Origin: Gentiana macrophylla
Lineage: Eukaryota > Streptophyta > Magnoliopsida > Gentianales > Gentianaceae
Assembly (NCBI GenBank): GCA_026214975.1
Contig: JAOBSW010001097.1
Span: forward strand, 32,660-96,659
Reading direction: 5' to 3'
Length of the DNA stretch: 64,000 nucleotides
The number at the start of each line of letters is the position of its first letter. The first letter of the stretch is position 1. The notes under the pieces were generated by a model. The model had not been told where the DNA came from. It saw only the letters and a list, made by a program, of their open reading frames with translations, and searched no databases. Positions 44,227-54,155 of the stretch are shown here, piece by piece. The position numbers and the translations under genes are program-made.

Positions 44227-45033
44227 TAGTCAAGAAGGAGATCATTAAACTTCTAGATATGGGTATCATTTACGCCATTCTTTGATAAAGTGAATGGGTT
44301 TCCCGACTCAAGTAGTTCCCAAGAAAGGTGGAATTACGATTGAGAAAAATGAGAAGGGAGAAGAGATAGCATTGAGGCTCGTTACTGGATACAGAGTATG
44401 TATCGATTATCGAAAGCTCAATGAGGTCACACTGAAAGATCATTTCCCCCTTCCATTCATTGACCAGATGCTTGAGCGTCTGGCGGGGCACGCATTCTAC
44501 TGTTTCCTGGAAGGTTATTCAGGATATTTTCCAGATACCCATCGATCCTATTGACTAAGAGAAGACCACTTTCACTTGCCCCTATGGGACATTTCGCCAC
44601 AAAGCGGATGCCATTTGGTCTCTGTAATGCCCCGGCCACCTTTCAAAGGTGTATGATGGCAATCTTTGACGGGCTAGTTGAAAAGTGCATGGAGATTTTT
44701 ATGGATGATTTCTCGGTCTTTGGTCAATCCTTCGATGATTGCCTCGATAATCTTGATCAGGTGTTGTCTAGATGTGTGGAAAAGGACTTAGTACTCAATT
44801 GGGAAAAGTGTCATTTTATGGTCGATGAAGGGATAGTTCTTGGCCACAAAGTGTCCGCCAACGGTATAGAAGTAGATAGGGCCAAGGTAGAAGCCATTGA
44901 GAAGATGAGTTATCCTAAGAATGTACGTGAAGTCAGAGGTTTCCTCGGACATGTCGGTTTCTATAGGAGATTCATCCAAGATTTTTCCAAAGTAGCCAAG
45001 CCCCTATCTACTCGCGCTCAAGGAAGGCGTTGA
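44227..45033 (+). pseudogene. Reverse transcriptase of element B (two frameshifts)
   Basis: Pieces read TQVVPKKGGITIEKNEKGEE, YRVCIDYRKLNEVTLKDHFPLPF, then a frame change near 44530, MPFGLCNAPATFQRCM, the catalytic EIFMDDFSVFG and FLGHVGFYRRFIQDFSK. All conserved blocks of a Ty3/Gypsy RT are present but not in one frame. Confidence 0.88.
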
Positions 45034-45470
45034 GTTCAATTTTGATGGCGCAAGCAAGCGTTTGAGGAGCTCAAGAATCGGTTAATATCCGCTCCAATTC
45101 TTATTTCACCTGACTGGAACTTACCCTTTGAGCTTATGTGTGACGCATCAAACTATGCAGTTGGTGCAGTCTTAGGGCAAAAGCTTAATGGAAAGTTCCA
45201 ACCTATCTATTACGCCAGTCACACACTGAATCCTTCTCAAGTTAACTACACGACAACTGAAAAGGAATTATTAGCCGTAGTCTTTGCTATGGATAAGTTT
45301 CAGAGTTACTTCTTTGGGTGCTCAAGTGATTGTGTGGACTGACCACGCTGCTTTGCGTTATCTCATGACCAAAAAGGAAGCTAAACCGCGCTTACTGCGT
45401 TGGATACTGACCCTCCAAGAGTTTGACGTTCAAATTAAAGATAAAAAGGGCAGTGAGAACGTAGTGGCAG
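45034..45470 (+). pseudogene. RNase H of element B (frameshifted)
   Basis: MCDASNYAVGAVLGQ supplies the first catalytic Asp region, YYASHTLNPSQVNYTTTEKE the Glu region. A frame change near 45310 precedes WTDHAALRYLMTKKEAKPRL and GSENVVADHVSRM, the end of the domain. Confidence 0.82.
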
Positions 45471-46800
45471 ATCATGTTTCTAGGATGTTAAGTGAGGAAA
45501 AGGGTGATCCTGATGATATAGATCTTTACTTTCCTCTAGAAAACATCATGTTGATCGATGGCCGCTCTCCAGACGTCCCATGGTATTCTTCCATCGTCAA
45601 TTATCTTCATTCCCAATATCTTGACCCTGAAATGTCTTATCAAGAGAAGAAGAAGTTCTTCTCTGATATGAAATATTTCGTTTGGGATGAACCTTATCTT
45701 TTAAAATCTGCAAAGATGGTTTGCTTAGGAGATGCGTTCCTGAATCTGAGCAACAAGAGATTATCGAGCAATGCCACAGTGGACCCACTGGAGGTCACTT
45801 TGGTCCTTGGAAAACGGTTGCTAAGATCTTCCAGTCCGGTTTCTATTGGCCTACGATCTTTAAGGATACGAAGCCTTACGTAAAGCTTGCGATAGGTGTC
45901 AAAGAACCGGAACTCTGACAAGGCGTTTTGACATGCCTTTGAAACCCATCTTAGAGTGCGAAGTCTTTGATGTATGGGCATCGATTTTATGGGACCTTTC
46001 CTATCATCGTGTGGCAACAAATACATCTTAGTCTGCGTCGACTATGTTTCGAAATGGGTGGAGGCTCAAGCCACAACTCACAATGACCATAAAACGGTCA
46101 TGAAATTCCTAAAGAAAAATATCTTTGTGAGATTTGGATGTCCTCGAGCCTTGATCGGTGATGAAGGAACATTTACGCAACCGACTCTCAGAGAGTTCTT
46201 GACAAGTATGGTGTTCGCCATAAGACCGGCACACCATACCATCCGATGACTAGCGGTCGAGTTGAGCGAAGCAACCAGAGCATCAAGCAAATCCTGGAAA
46301 ATAAAAGTGAGCAGTCATAGAAAGGGATCGGAGTTTGAAATTGGATGATGCACTATGGGCGTATAGAAGCGCCTATAAAACCCTATGGGTACATCTCCAT
46401 ATCGAGATGGTTTACGGCAAGCCATGTCATCGCGCGAGTTGAGTTAGAGCATAGGGCTTATTGGGCGACAAAGTTTCTTAACTTTGATTCCCAAACTTGT
46501 GGAAAACATCGATCGCAAAGAAATTTGCATGAGTTAGACGAGTTCCGACTCCAAGCTTACTAAAGCGCCGGGATAAGCAAGGATAAGATGAAACTCCTCC
46601 ATGACGCCAAAATTAAGAAAAGAGAATTTCAAGTAGGGAACAAGTTCTTCTTTATAATTCCATATTACATTTGTTTTACGGAAAGCCGAGGACACGATGG
46701 TCCGGCCCCTTTACGATTCTCAAAATCATTCCCTGGAGGCGTTCTAGAACTACTCGGTTATAAAGATCACCGTTTGAGTTAATGGTCGAGGTGCAAACAC
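45471..46800 (+). pseudogene. Integrase of element B (decayed)
   Basis: HHCC region: QCHSGPTGGHFGPWKTVAKI with a broken C-x2-C. The core has [28 protein letters not shown] and GDEGTF (first two Asp positions), then SGRVERSNQSIKQIL (Glu) in another frame. The C-terminal part reads [19 protein letters not shown]. Several stops and shifts occur, so it is inactive. Confidence 0.82.
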
Positions 46801-47200
46801 TACATTGGTGAACCTACTGAGACAAGCCTTTGATTGTTAAATTTCTCGATATCCTTGGATGTGGTGTTAATGAAGTCGATGACTCACGCGAGATCTCACC
46901 TAATCTGTTTTCGAGGATAACGGTAGTGGTCTATCACAAGAAGTTCTAGCCGGTAGTTGGGATATGGAGGAATATGAAAGGAGCAACAACTTAAACGTCA
47001 TCGAGAGAAATCTACAAAGGAGAAAGTCAACCATGGGAAAGGTTCAACGTGTCGAAAAGCTGTCAAAGCTTTAATCCCATGCGTTAAGTGTCGCTTTCGC
47101 AGCCCACAATCCGATCGAACTTAGACGAGGTAATGGCGGGCGAAAAGTAAAATGGCCTCGATCCAGTGAGCTTAAATGGTGTCGAGCTAACGACATAAAC
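46801..47200 (+). pseudogene. Post-integrase conserved region (element B)
   Basis: Counterpart of 36140-36510 in element A. It starts with RCKHYIGEPTET-type text, then a Lys/Arg-rich stretch with STMGKVQRV, PCVKCRF in one frame and GRKVKW in another. It ends at a conserved TCGAGCTAACGA string and then ACTAGG-GGCATCCTAGATATCC. Confidence 0.4.
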
Positions 47201-47341
47201 CAAAAAAAAGCGCCACTAGGGGCATCCTAGATATCCAATCTTGTTTTAGTTTTCCTTAGTTCTTTTCGTCTTCGTATGTTGTTTTAGTTAGTTTTACTAA
47301 GCTTTTATGTTTCTATCTCATCATTGAGTTGCTTTCTAGAT

Positions 47342-47745
47342 ATGGATCTTTACGGAGTTTGCCCCGAGGAGTTCCCACTCATTAGTCGGATCCCAGCCCG
47401 ATCACGATGAGATGATGGACCGGGAGGCACTATAGTTCTTCATCTAGATTTTGACATTAGCACTCAGGTTAAGACCATCACGTACGTTATCATAGTTCCA
47501 CCTTGTTCGGGAGGCAGCGATTTCACGACTGAGGAGTTGCAGGAGGCCATAGGACGTCCTTACACAATCCTCAATGATCCTATGCCGACGGATTTGGCAC
47601 TAGTGTGCGGGTGAGCATTTGAGAGGTGTTGAGGTATTTGGTGAAGATTGGTGTTTGCGGGATGAGTACGACTTTCCTCCGGCTATCGACATGCTTCAAG
47701 CGCCTCATTCACTTAGTGGATTGGGACGAGATCTACGCAGATTAG
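47342..47745 (+). pseudogene. Conserved small ORF between integrase and ORF3 (element B)
   Basis: Starts MDLYGVCPEEFPLISRIP and keeps one frame, apart from a TGA near 47408, through DGPGGTIVLHLDFDIST, KTITYVIIVP and TTEELQEAIGRPYTILNDP to a stop near 47611. The distal part is shifted and ends DEIYAD then TAG. It aligns with 35965-35548 in element A. Function is unknown. Confidence 0.55.
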
Positions 47746-47801
47746 TGATTTCTTAGTTAGTTTTGCTTTCGTCGAGCCCCGACGTAAAACGGAAGCGCTA
47801 G

Positions 47802-47817
47802 GTGGGAGGCAACCCAC
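47802..47817 (+). repeat. Conserved GTGGG-AGGCAA-CCCAC hairpin (element B)
   Basis: A 5-bp stem with a six-base loop after the small ORF, the same as at 35500-35517 in element A. Confidence 0.7.
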
Positions 47818-47978
47818 TGCTTTATTTGTGTTTGTTTTATTTTCAAGTTCTTTTAAGTTCGTTGCGTTTCCGTATTGTACTTTTGAATTTGAGATTATCG
47901 ATAACAAAAGTTTCGTATTTAGTTGTTTTATATGATAATTTTTTATAAAAAAAGGACAATTTTGCATTTTTCCTGACT

Positions 47979-48180
47979 GGACGCCCGTTCATGAATATGA
48001 ACGCCCGTCCGGACTACTGTTTTTATGGACGTTCGTCCAATATAATGGACGGGCGTCTACAAAAGTTCCTCCTATCCTGTATTCAAAAATGCCCCATGGA
48101 CGAGCATCTGAATTTATGGACGCCCGTCCAGTTCATGCGGTTACTAGTGAACGCCCGTCCGTAAGGATGGACGAGCGTCC
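47979..48180 (+). repeat. Dyad array before ORF3 (element B)
   Basis: Eight dyads in four pairs start at 47979/47999, 48027/48047, 48098/48118 and 48149/48169. Every pair is exactly 20 apart. Pair-to-pair steps are 48, 71 and 51, identical to the first three steps of the leader array, although the spacers have diverged. Confidence 0.93.
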
Positions 48181-48190
48181 ACTCTGAGCC

Positions 48191-48198
48191 TATATATA
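48191..48198 (+). promoter_or_regulatory. TATA box before ORF3 (element B)
   Basis: TATATATA, 11 bases after the last dyad; element A has TATGTATA at the same distance. It is followed by a C/T-rich leader, a candidate intron and the ORF3 ATG at 48752. Confidence 0.6.
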
Positions 48199-48494
48199 CC
48201 TGTTCTAGGCGTGAACCCTCATTTCCCTGCGATTTTCAAAAGTGAAACCCGACTTTCCCCCTTCTCCAAACCTAAAATCTTCGTTTTAGAACCAAATTTG
48301 GCGATTCTTGTTGCAAAAGAACGGTCTTTGCACCCTCTTTTCATTTATCAGTCCATTTCCTCCAACAATCAATCGAGATTTGAAGAATCGAGTTTATTCG
48401 GTCTGGCCATTTTGACAAAAGTTGGCATTTTGGTGGCCGATCTTGGTGTTTCGGGCTTCTAATCATTTCAATCATCATCCTCTCATAGCGTTGG

Positions 48495-48737
48495 GTAAGT
48501 CTATAGCAACTTTTCTCGTTTCCATTCAAGTTTTTGTGAGTTCGATCTTCGGCTCGACTCATTTTCTTGAATATGCACTCATACTGTTCTATTTTCTGTT
48601 TGTTGCCCTTTTCTTCCCCGAATTCTGGTTGTGATGATGATGTGGTGCGTTTGTGGTGGTTGTTGGTGGTATGCTTTGTTTGAAATCCCAATTTGGACGA
48701 TAAACGGGTAACCATTTGTGTGAATTGTTTGGTTTAG
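48495..48737 (+). other. Predicted 5'UTR intron of ORF3 (element B)
   Basis: Donor TTGG/GTAAGT and acceptor GGTTTAG, 243 bases, ending 14 bases before the ORF3 ATG. Matching sites are present in element A. Confidence 0.5.
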
Positions 48738-48751
48738 ATAGAAGTTTGACA

Positions 48752-50235
48752 ATGGTGCGTGAGAAGGCGGTTGTGAAACGTTATGGTAAAGGGTTAGCTA
48801 GGGAGAGCGGTAAGCGGAAGCGTTTAGAGTTTGATCCCTCCACAATTGTTCCAAACCAAGGTGTTGTCCTCCGAGAGCAACCTCCTAGGGCGTCTCAGCA
48901 ACGTAGGACTGAATTAAGAGATGATTCCCCTTCCGATTCTGAAACTGAGGAAGATGATGAGGTCCCTCTCGTTAGGATGTCTCGAGGCACTCGGGGTGGT
49001 GAATCTTCTAGAGCTGAGGTTGGTACTGAGGATGTCGTTGGGGAGGAGGCTGAAACCGAAGCTACACATGCACCCCCTAAGAAGAAAGCTAAGAATGTTG
49101 TCCCTCTTGCTATGCCCCGTCGATTCGTAAATCCACGAGCTCATAGTGCCTACACTAAGGATTATGTGACTAGGAGTATGATCTTTGACAGAGAGGTCAA
49201 GACACAACAAGTTGATCCCGCCTTCGTGAAGATGTTAAAGGCTCGGAAATGGGATGAGTTACTGAAAATTCCTCCTACCCCGGTCAATGATTCTATAGTG
49301 AGAGAGTTTTATGCGAATTGTTCTGAGACGGATTTGGATGACGGTTTTGTGATGGTTCGAGGTGTCAAAGTTCCTTTTTCCGCCAAGGTGATCAACCGGA
49401 AATATAAGTTGCCGGCGTTTAGCGGCTTGGATTACAAGGAGGAGATCGCTAGACGGCAAAATGAGGAGGGTAAGGATCCGATGGAGGAGCTGCGATTGAA
49501 AGTTTGTCCGGATGTGGCATGGGTGTTGAGACCGAATGGTGATAGGAAGGAGTTAATCACCACGACTTGGACTGAGGATTGGAGGGTCTCACCGCCGGTT
49601 TATCCAGTCGGTTGATTCCTAAGAATAATCTCACACATTTCTATATCAGTGATCTTGGGATGTTGTATGCATTGGTTTTCGGGTTGAATGTTGATGCCGG
49701 GCAAGCTTTGTTTGATGACATTTTGGCGAACCAGAAGGTATCTACCCGGAGTTTGATAGTGCCCCATTTGATACATCAGTTATGTTTGGATGCTGGGGTT
49801 GCTGAGTATACATCGGATCACAAGACAAAGAGTTACCCCCCCATTCATAGAGAGAAAGCTCCGCCTGCGGGTGAGTCTGCGGCAGCCCCACCTCCGGTAC
49901 CTCCTGTCCCTACCATTTCTCCATCAGTGCGGATGCGGCTCAGCATGGCCCACAGTTTTAGGCAGTGGATGCTTGATCAGCGGAACATACAGAACAACCT
50001 TGTCACCTTACTTCAGTGTGTGCTTGAGGGTAGACTGCCGAGGAATGAGCGGATTTATGACCACAGCTTGATGGATTATAGTTTCGATGACGACATAGAG
50101 CAGGCGATTGCAGCTGTGATTCGAGAGTCATCTGACGATGAGGAGGATGAGCCCCCGGTAGACCCTCAAGCACTACTTCACTACTACGGCCGGGACCTTC
50201 TTCGACTGCTGCCGCTGCTATTCCTCCGTCGATGA
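48752..50235 (+). pseudogene. ORF3 of element B (one frameshift; nuclear-type protein)
   Basis: About 490 codons with a single frame change at about 49590-49610. The N-terminus is basic (MVREKAVVKRYGKGLARESGKRKR), resembling a bipartite nuclear signal. A long acidic region follows, then PPKKKAKNVVP, a second nuclear-type signal. The conserved domain (VREFYANCSETDL, VRGVKVPFSAKVIN, RPNGDRKELITTTWTEDW, NNLTHFYISDLGMLYAL) matches the 'putative plant transposon protein' group. The end is Pro-rich and then acidic (SSDDEEDEPPVDP). No signal peptide or transmembrane helix is visible. It is the best-kept gene of the element and sits behind its own promoter-like region. Confidence 0.75.
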
Positions 50236-51759
50236 TCCGATTCCTCCGCCCGAGCGATCTTGAGATTTTTATGCATTTTTTACGCTTGTTGTATTTCTTA
50301 CTTTTCTCCACATTCGATCTGGTTGTACGATGACTTTGACTACTTTACTTTTGATGCTTTCATGATTTCTGTAGGCGTGATTTTATTTGCTGAAATCATG
50401 TAAGCTGTCTAGCATCCCGTGCTTAGGTTTGAACTTGGTTGCCATTATGATGATTTTTGGAGGACGCTTATTGTTATATCTCTTTAATTCATTCCTTTCA
50501 CTTTATTACGTTATTATACCCCGTTTTTCCCCCGAGATTCTGTTGTTTTGTCAAGTAGTGCAGATCTAGTTTTTGTCGAGCTCTCGGTTGAGTTCGGTTT
50601 GGACGTTTTTCCGACGCTTTTGCGAGCGTTGTTTCTTTCATGCTCCGGCCTGACCAACATCTCGATTTTCTACGCGCGCATACTGACTAAGTTTCTTATC
50701 CTTTTACTTTCTCTGCACAACATGAGGACATGTTGCATTTTTAAGTGTGGGGAGGATAGTTCGATTTGTACCTATGCGTATACGTTTGTTTAATACGTTA
50801 GATTGTTTTTATGCAAAATGGCGTAATTTTTGAAATTTTCCGACACTTTTGTTTTTGTTTTGTCCCGAGTAGGCAATTCAATTTGAAGTTCGTTGTTTTT
50901 ATAGTCATCTATGCGATATTTCATGTACTTGATAAGTTAGTTGCTTCACCTGACACTATTTTTCATGAGCCATAGTTAATGATGAACTACTTTTATAAAG
51001 TTATACCCCGTTTTGGATTAGTAGGTTTGATTATCTCATAAGTCATGTGCTTAGTGCTACGTATATATCGTGAGACTTATGATAGTTTGTATTTAGTTCC
51101 GTAGTATGTTATACTGTGAATATCTAGAAGTTTGAATGTGATAAGTAACACGGGGCTAATGTCAATTAAAATGATAAGTTAATAGTTGATTAAAAAGGAT
51201 GTGTCGAAAGCTAGTCGATGATTTGAGTGAGGTAGGGTATACCACGTATGTCCTATTCCACCATGATGACCAAGAGCTCACGACAGTTAGAAAAAGCTGC
51301 CTTATGATTGGAGTACGGTAGGGGATTATCTCGAAATGTCCTATTCTGCTATGAGGGCAATAGCTTCTTCTAATGTGTGTTCAAAAAAGTGAATGAATTC
51401 AATCAACTTAAGATATGTTATGAAATGAATAAGGCTTAATTTTCGTTAATCTTATCCCAGTATAAAGCGATAGATATCTTTGTAGGATTATCCTCTGAGT
51501 ATTTCAGAAGGGTCCTAGGTATATTCGATCATTCTTTTCGGGATATGTCACGTTTGTAGGGTACATCTTATGAGTGTCATTTATTACTATTCTACGAGGG
51601 GGTATTAGCTAGTTTTGCTTTGAGTTATTCAAGTTTGGTTTTAGTGGAAGTTTCCTATGGCTATGCACTTACACGATGGTGAACACCTAAGTTATTGAAT
51701 ATATGTTATATTTGTCTAGATGCCTGTTTTCCTTTCTCGAGCCTAATTTTTCGTTTTGT
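50236..51759 (+). other. Long 3' non-coding region of element B
   Basis: T-rich, about 1.5 kb, alignable with element A. A pair of related modules (GGTAGGGTATACC-CGTATGTC at 51231 and a diverged copy at 51317) is conserved in spacing with element A. The open frames in it are not shared. Confidence 0.6.
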
Positions 51760-51778
51760 TTTGCTCGGGACGAGCAAA
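51760..51778 (+). repeat. Hairpin next to the PPT (element B)
   Basis: TTTGCTCG and CGAGCAAA flank GGA, four bases before the PPT. Confidence 0.75.
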
Positions 51779-51782
51779 GTCT

Positions 51783-51796
51783 AAGTGTGGGGGAGT
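51783..51796 (+). promoter_or_regulatory. Polypurine tract of element B
   Basis: AAGTGTGGGGGAGT directly before TG of the 3' LTR. Confidence 0.8.
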
Positions 51797-53339
51797 TGTT
51801 AAGGGTGAAAATCTATGAATTATAAGGATATATATTTTACGATGTTTCCCTCTATATTGTGTAATTTGCATAATAATTGGTCTTTATATTGAAATATTGA
51901 GCAAACGATATTTTTATAGACTTAATCGCAATATTGATATGTTTATGTGATTTTATGGTTGAAATATAATTATTTGAATACTATTACAATTTGCGATGTT
52001 TTCCATGTGTTATAGGTATGTTTATTGTGCTCAAATGATGATTTAAAGAAATTAAAAGTCGAGCTAAGTTGATTGAAGAAAGAGATAATGATGATTTGGA
52101 AGGAAGGAAAGAGATAAGTATGCAAGAATCCCATTCAAGGCAGCATGAACGTTCGTCCATGAAGCGTCCATACTAAACGAGCGTCCGGCAATTCGGACGT
52201 TCGTCCATGAAAGCAATTTTGATACAGAGAGTTTGAACGGAAGCTGGACGAGCGTCTGAGGGGAGTTCAAGAATGTCGGACGAGCGGCCAATATAGTGAA
52301 CGCTCGTCCATCCGACCGACTTAGAGAAACCGACTTTGGAGGCTATAAATACCCGCCTGTTTTCACACATTGGGGATACCAATTGATAATTCTCGAACCC
52401 TAAACCCTAGGGGCGGCTATAGGCTGCGCTTTTACTCTGTTTTTCCAGTTTTTTATGTTCTTCAATTCCTAGATACAATTAGTTTAATTTATGCAATTTA
52501 CTTCAACAATTCGAGCTATTCAAGGATGCTAAGAGGCTAGGCTTCAATCAAACGAGCATTGTGAAGCCATCCAACTTTCATTAATTTTGATTCTTCGTTT
52601 ATATTGTAAGTTTTTAATCAAGTTGTTTCCTTTATCATGTCTTATATTGATTAATTGCATTTATATCGAAAGATGTGCATGTATGATGTTTTATATTTGA
52701 TGAAAGTCTTTATAAACATTAGATCACCATGATTTAGGAATAGATCTTTGATCTATGTCAAAACTAAAGTTGATAGGTTGAATATCTAGGTTAAAACGTT
52801 AAAGTTTACATCTTTGTTTATGTTATGACGCATTAATTTCCGTAAATCGAAAGATAGAAATTAATAGGCGAATCATCTATTTAAAGTAGGATTCATACCT
52901 TTGATAAGATGAATCACAACTTGATAGAAACTGCAATATAATCGGGATGAGAGATTAGTGTTTGTTGGATAGGTGGATCAATACTCGTTTGTCCGTTTTA
53001 AATTTGATTTAACCCTTGAAACTTGAACTGTTTAGTTAGTCTATTTCCTATTGCACCTTTAGATTAATTTGTTCGCAACCAAACCTTCCTAGCTTTGGAT
53101 TTTCGTCCTCTGTCTTGTTTATTTTCAGCATATATGTGTAGTTTAGTTTTGTTTTACTCGCTGTTTAGTTTAGTTTTTCGTGACATAGTTTAGTTAGACA
53201 AAAACTAGGAACCACAATCGTCTAGTTCCCCGTAGGATCGACCCGGCATTAACCACTAGTACTACGATCCTTATACTTGGGGTTAACCGGATTATAAATT
53301 TATTACTTGTTTGTTTTGCATAGATAAAATCCGTAGACA
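51797..53339 (+). repeat. 3' LTR of element B
   Basis: Same ends as the 5' LTR. Carries a better-kept dyad array (52147-52309), a TATA box (52344-52350) and a telo-box pair. Confidence 0.92.
52147..52309 (+). repeat. Dyad array in the 3' LTR of element B
   Basis: Dyads start at 52147, 52175/52195, 52246 and 52278/52298. Both complete pairs are 20 apart. The TATA box follows 34 bases after the array. Confidence 0.85.
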
Positions 53340-53344
53340 TCTTT

Positions 53345-54155
53345 CATGGTTACCTCATTGAGCTTTCGATAATCGATCTGGACTCAGTAACTTGATGACA
53401 AGTCTCAATGCAATTTCCTCTCCCTTCTCATTCTTCTCAATTGTAATTCCACCTTTCTTGGGAACTACCTGAGTAGGGGAAACCCATTCACTATCAGCGA
53501 TGGCATAAATGATTCCCATGTCCAGAAGCTTGATGATTTCCTTTTTAACGACTTCTTGCATATGAGGGTTGAGCCTTCTCTGGGGCTGTCTAACACATTT
53601 CGCACCCTCATTCGTCTTGATCTTGTGCATACAGATGTCAGGAGATATTCCTCTGATATCTCCTACTTGCCAACCAAAAGCTTTCTCATTTTTCTTTAAG
53701 ACGTTGATTAACTTCATTTCTTCTAGTCGAGACAGCTTGGCAGATATAATCAATGGAAGCTTGTTGCCTTCTCGTAAAAACACATACTTAAGATGTTTAG
53801 GCAACGACTTCAACACCAAATCTGCAGGGGGGTCTTCTAAACTCAACTTGAGATCTCCACTTTTCAACTCAATATCACTGAGCTTACTCTGTGGTCCCAC
53901 TGCCAAAGCTTCTCCCTCCAACAAGTCTTCCTCAAAATCAGCTGCTAATTGATCTAGATTGACCACACTATGAGCATTTAGATTATCAACCAATCGCTCA
54001 TATTCAGCTTCTACAGCCATGACTTGGTTATCCATATAATCGGTGAAATCATCTGTCATATAATCAATGGAAAAGCCGGTTGGAGGGCCAGAGGGTACTT
54101 GAATGGACTTTAAGACATTGTAACTCACCTCTTGATCACCAACTCGGATAGTCAC
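53345..54155 (-). pseudogene. Element A protease end, linker and N-terminal RT before the insertion
   Basis: The open frame 54155-53355 runs from TIRVGDQEVSYNV (protease end) through VNLDQLAADFEEDL and DIRGISPDICMHKI to VRQPQRRLNPHMQEVVKKEI, DSEWVSPTQVVPKKGG and EEIALRLV. This is the N-terminal RT of an Athila element. After about 53400 a frame change precedes DYRKLNEVT-type text, then element B begins. Confidence 0.85.

Larger units (their letters stand above)
38883..53339 (+). mobile_element. Element B: Athila-like Ty3/Gypsy retrotransposon, complete
   Basis: Flanked by TCTTT on both sides (38878-38882 and 53340-53344), inside the RT of element A. Order: 5' LTR (1485 bases), PBS, dyad array, gag, protease, RT, RNase H, integrase, post-integrase region, small ORF, dyad array, TATA, intron, ORF3, 3' non-coding region, hairpin, PPT, 3' LTR (1543 bases). 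The family is close to that of element A but not the same (LTR ends and flanking text differ). LTRs are nearly identical outside the dyad array, yet gag and pol carry many frameshifts. Confidence 0.92.

Noticed and set aside
43921..44229. Separate 102-codon gene in element B
   Set aside because: It is the protease-RT linker read in a shifted frame; the text matches element A's polyprotein.
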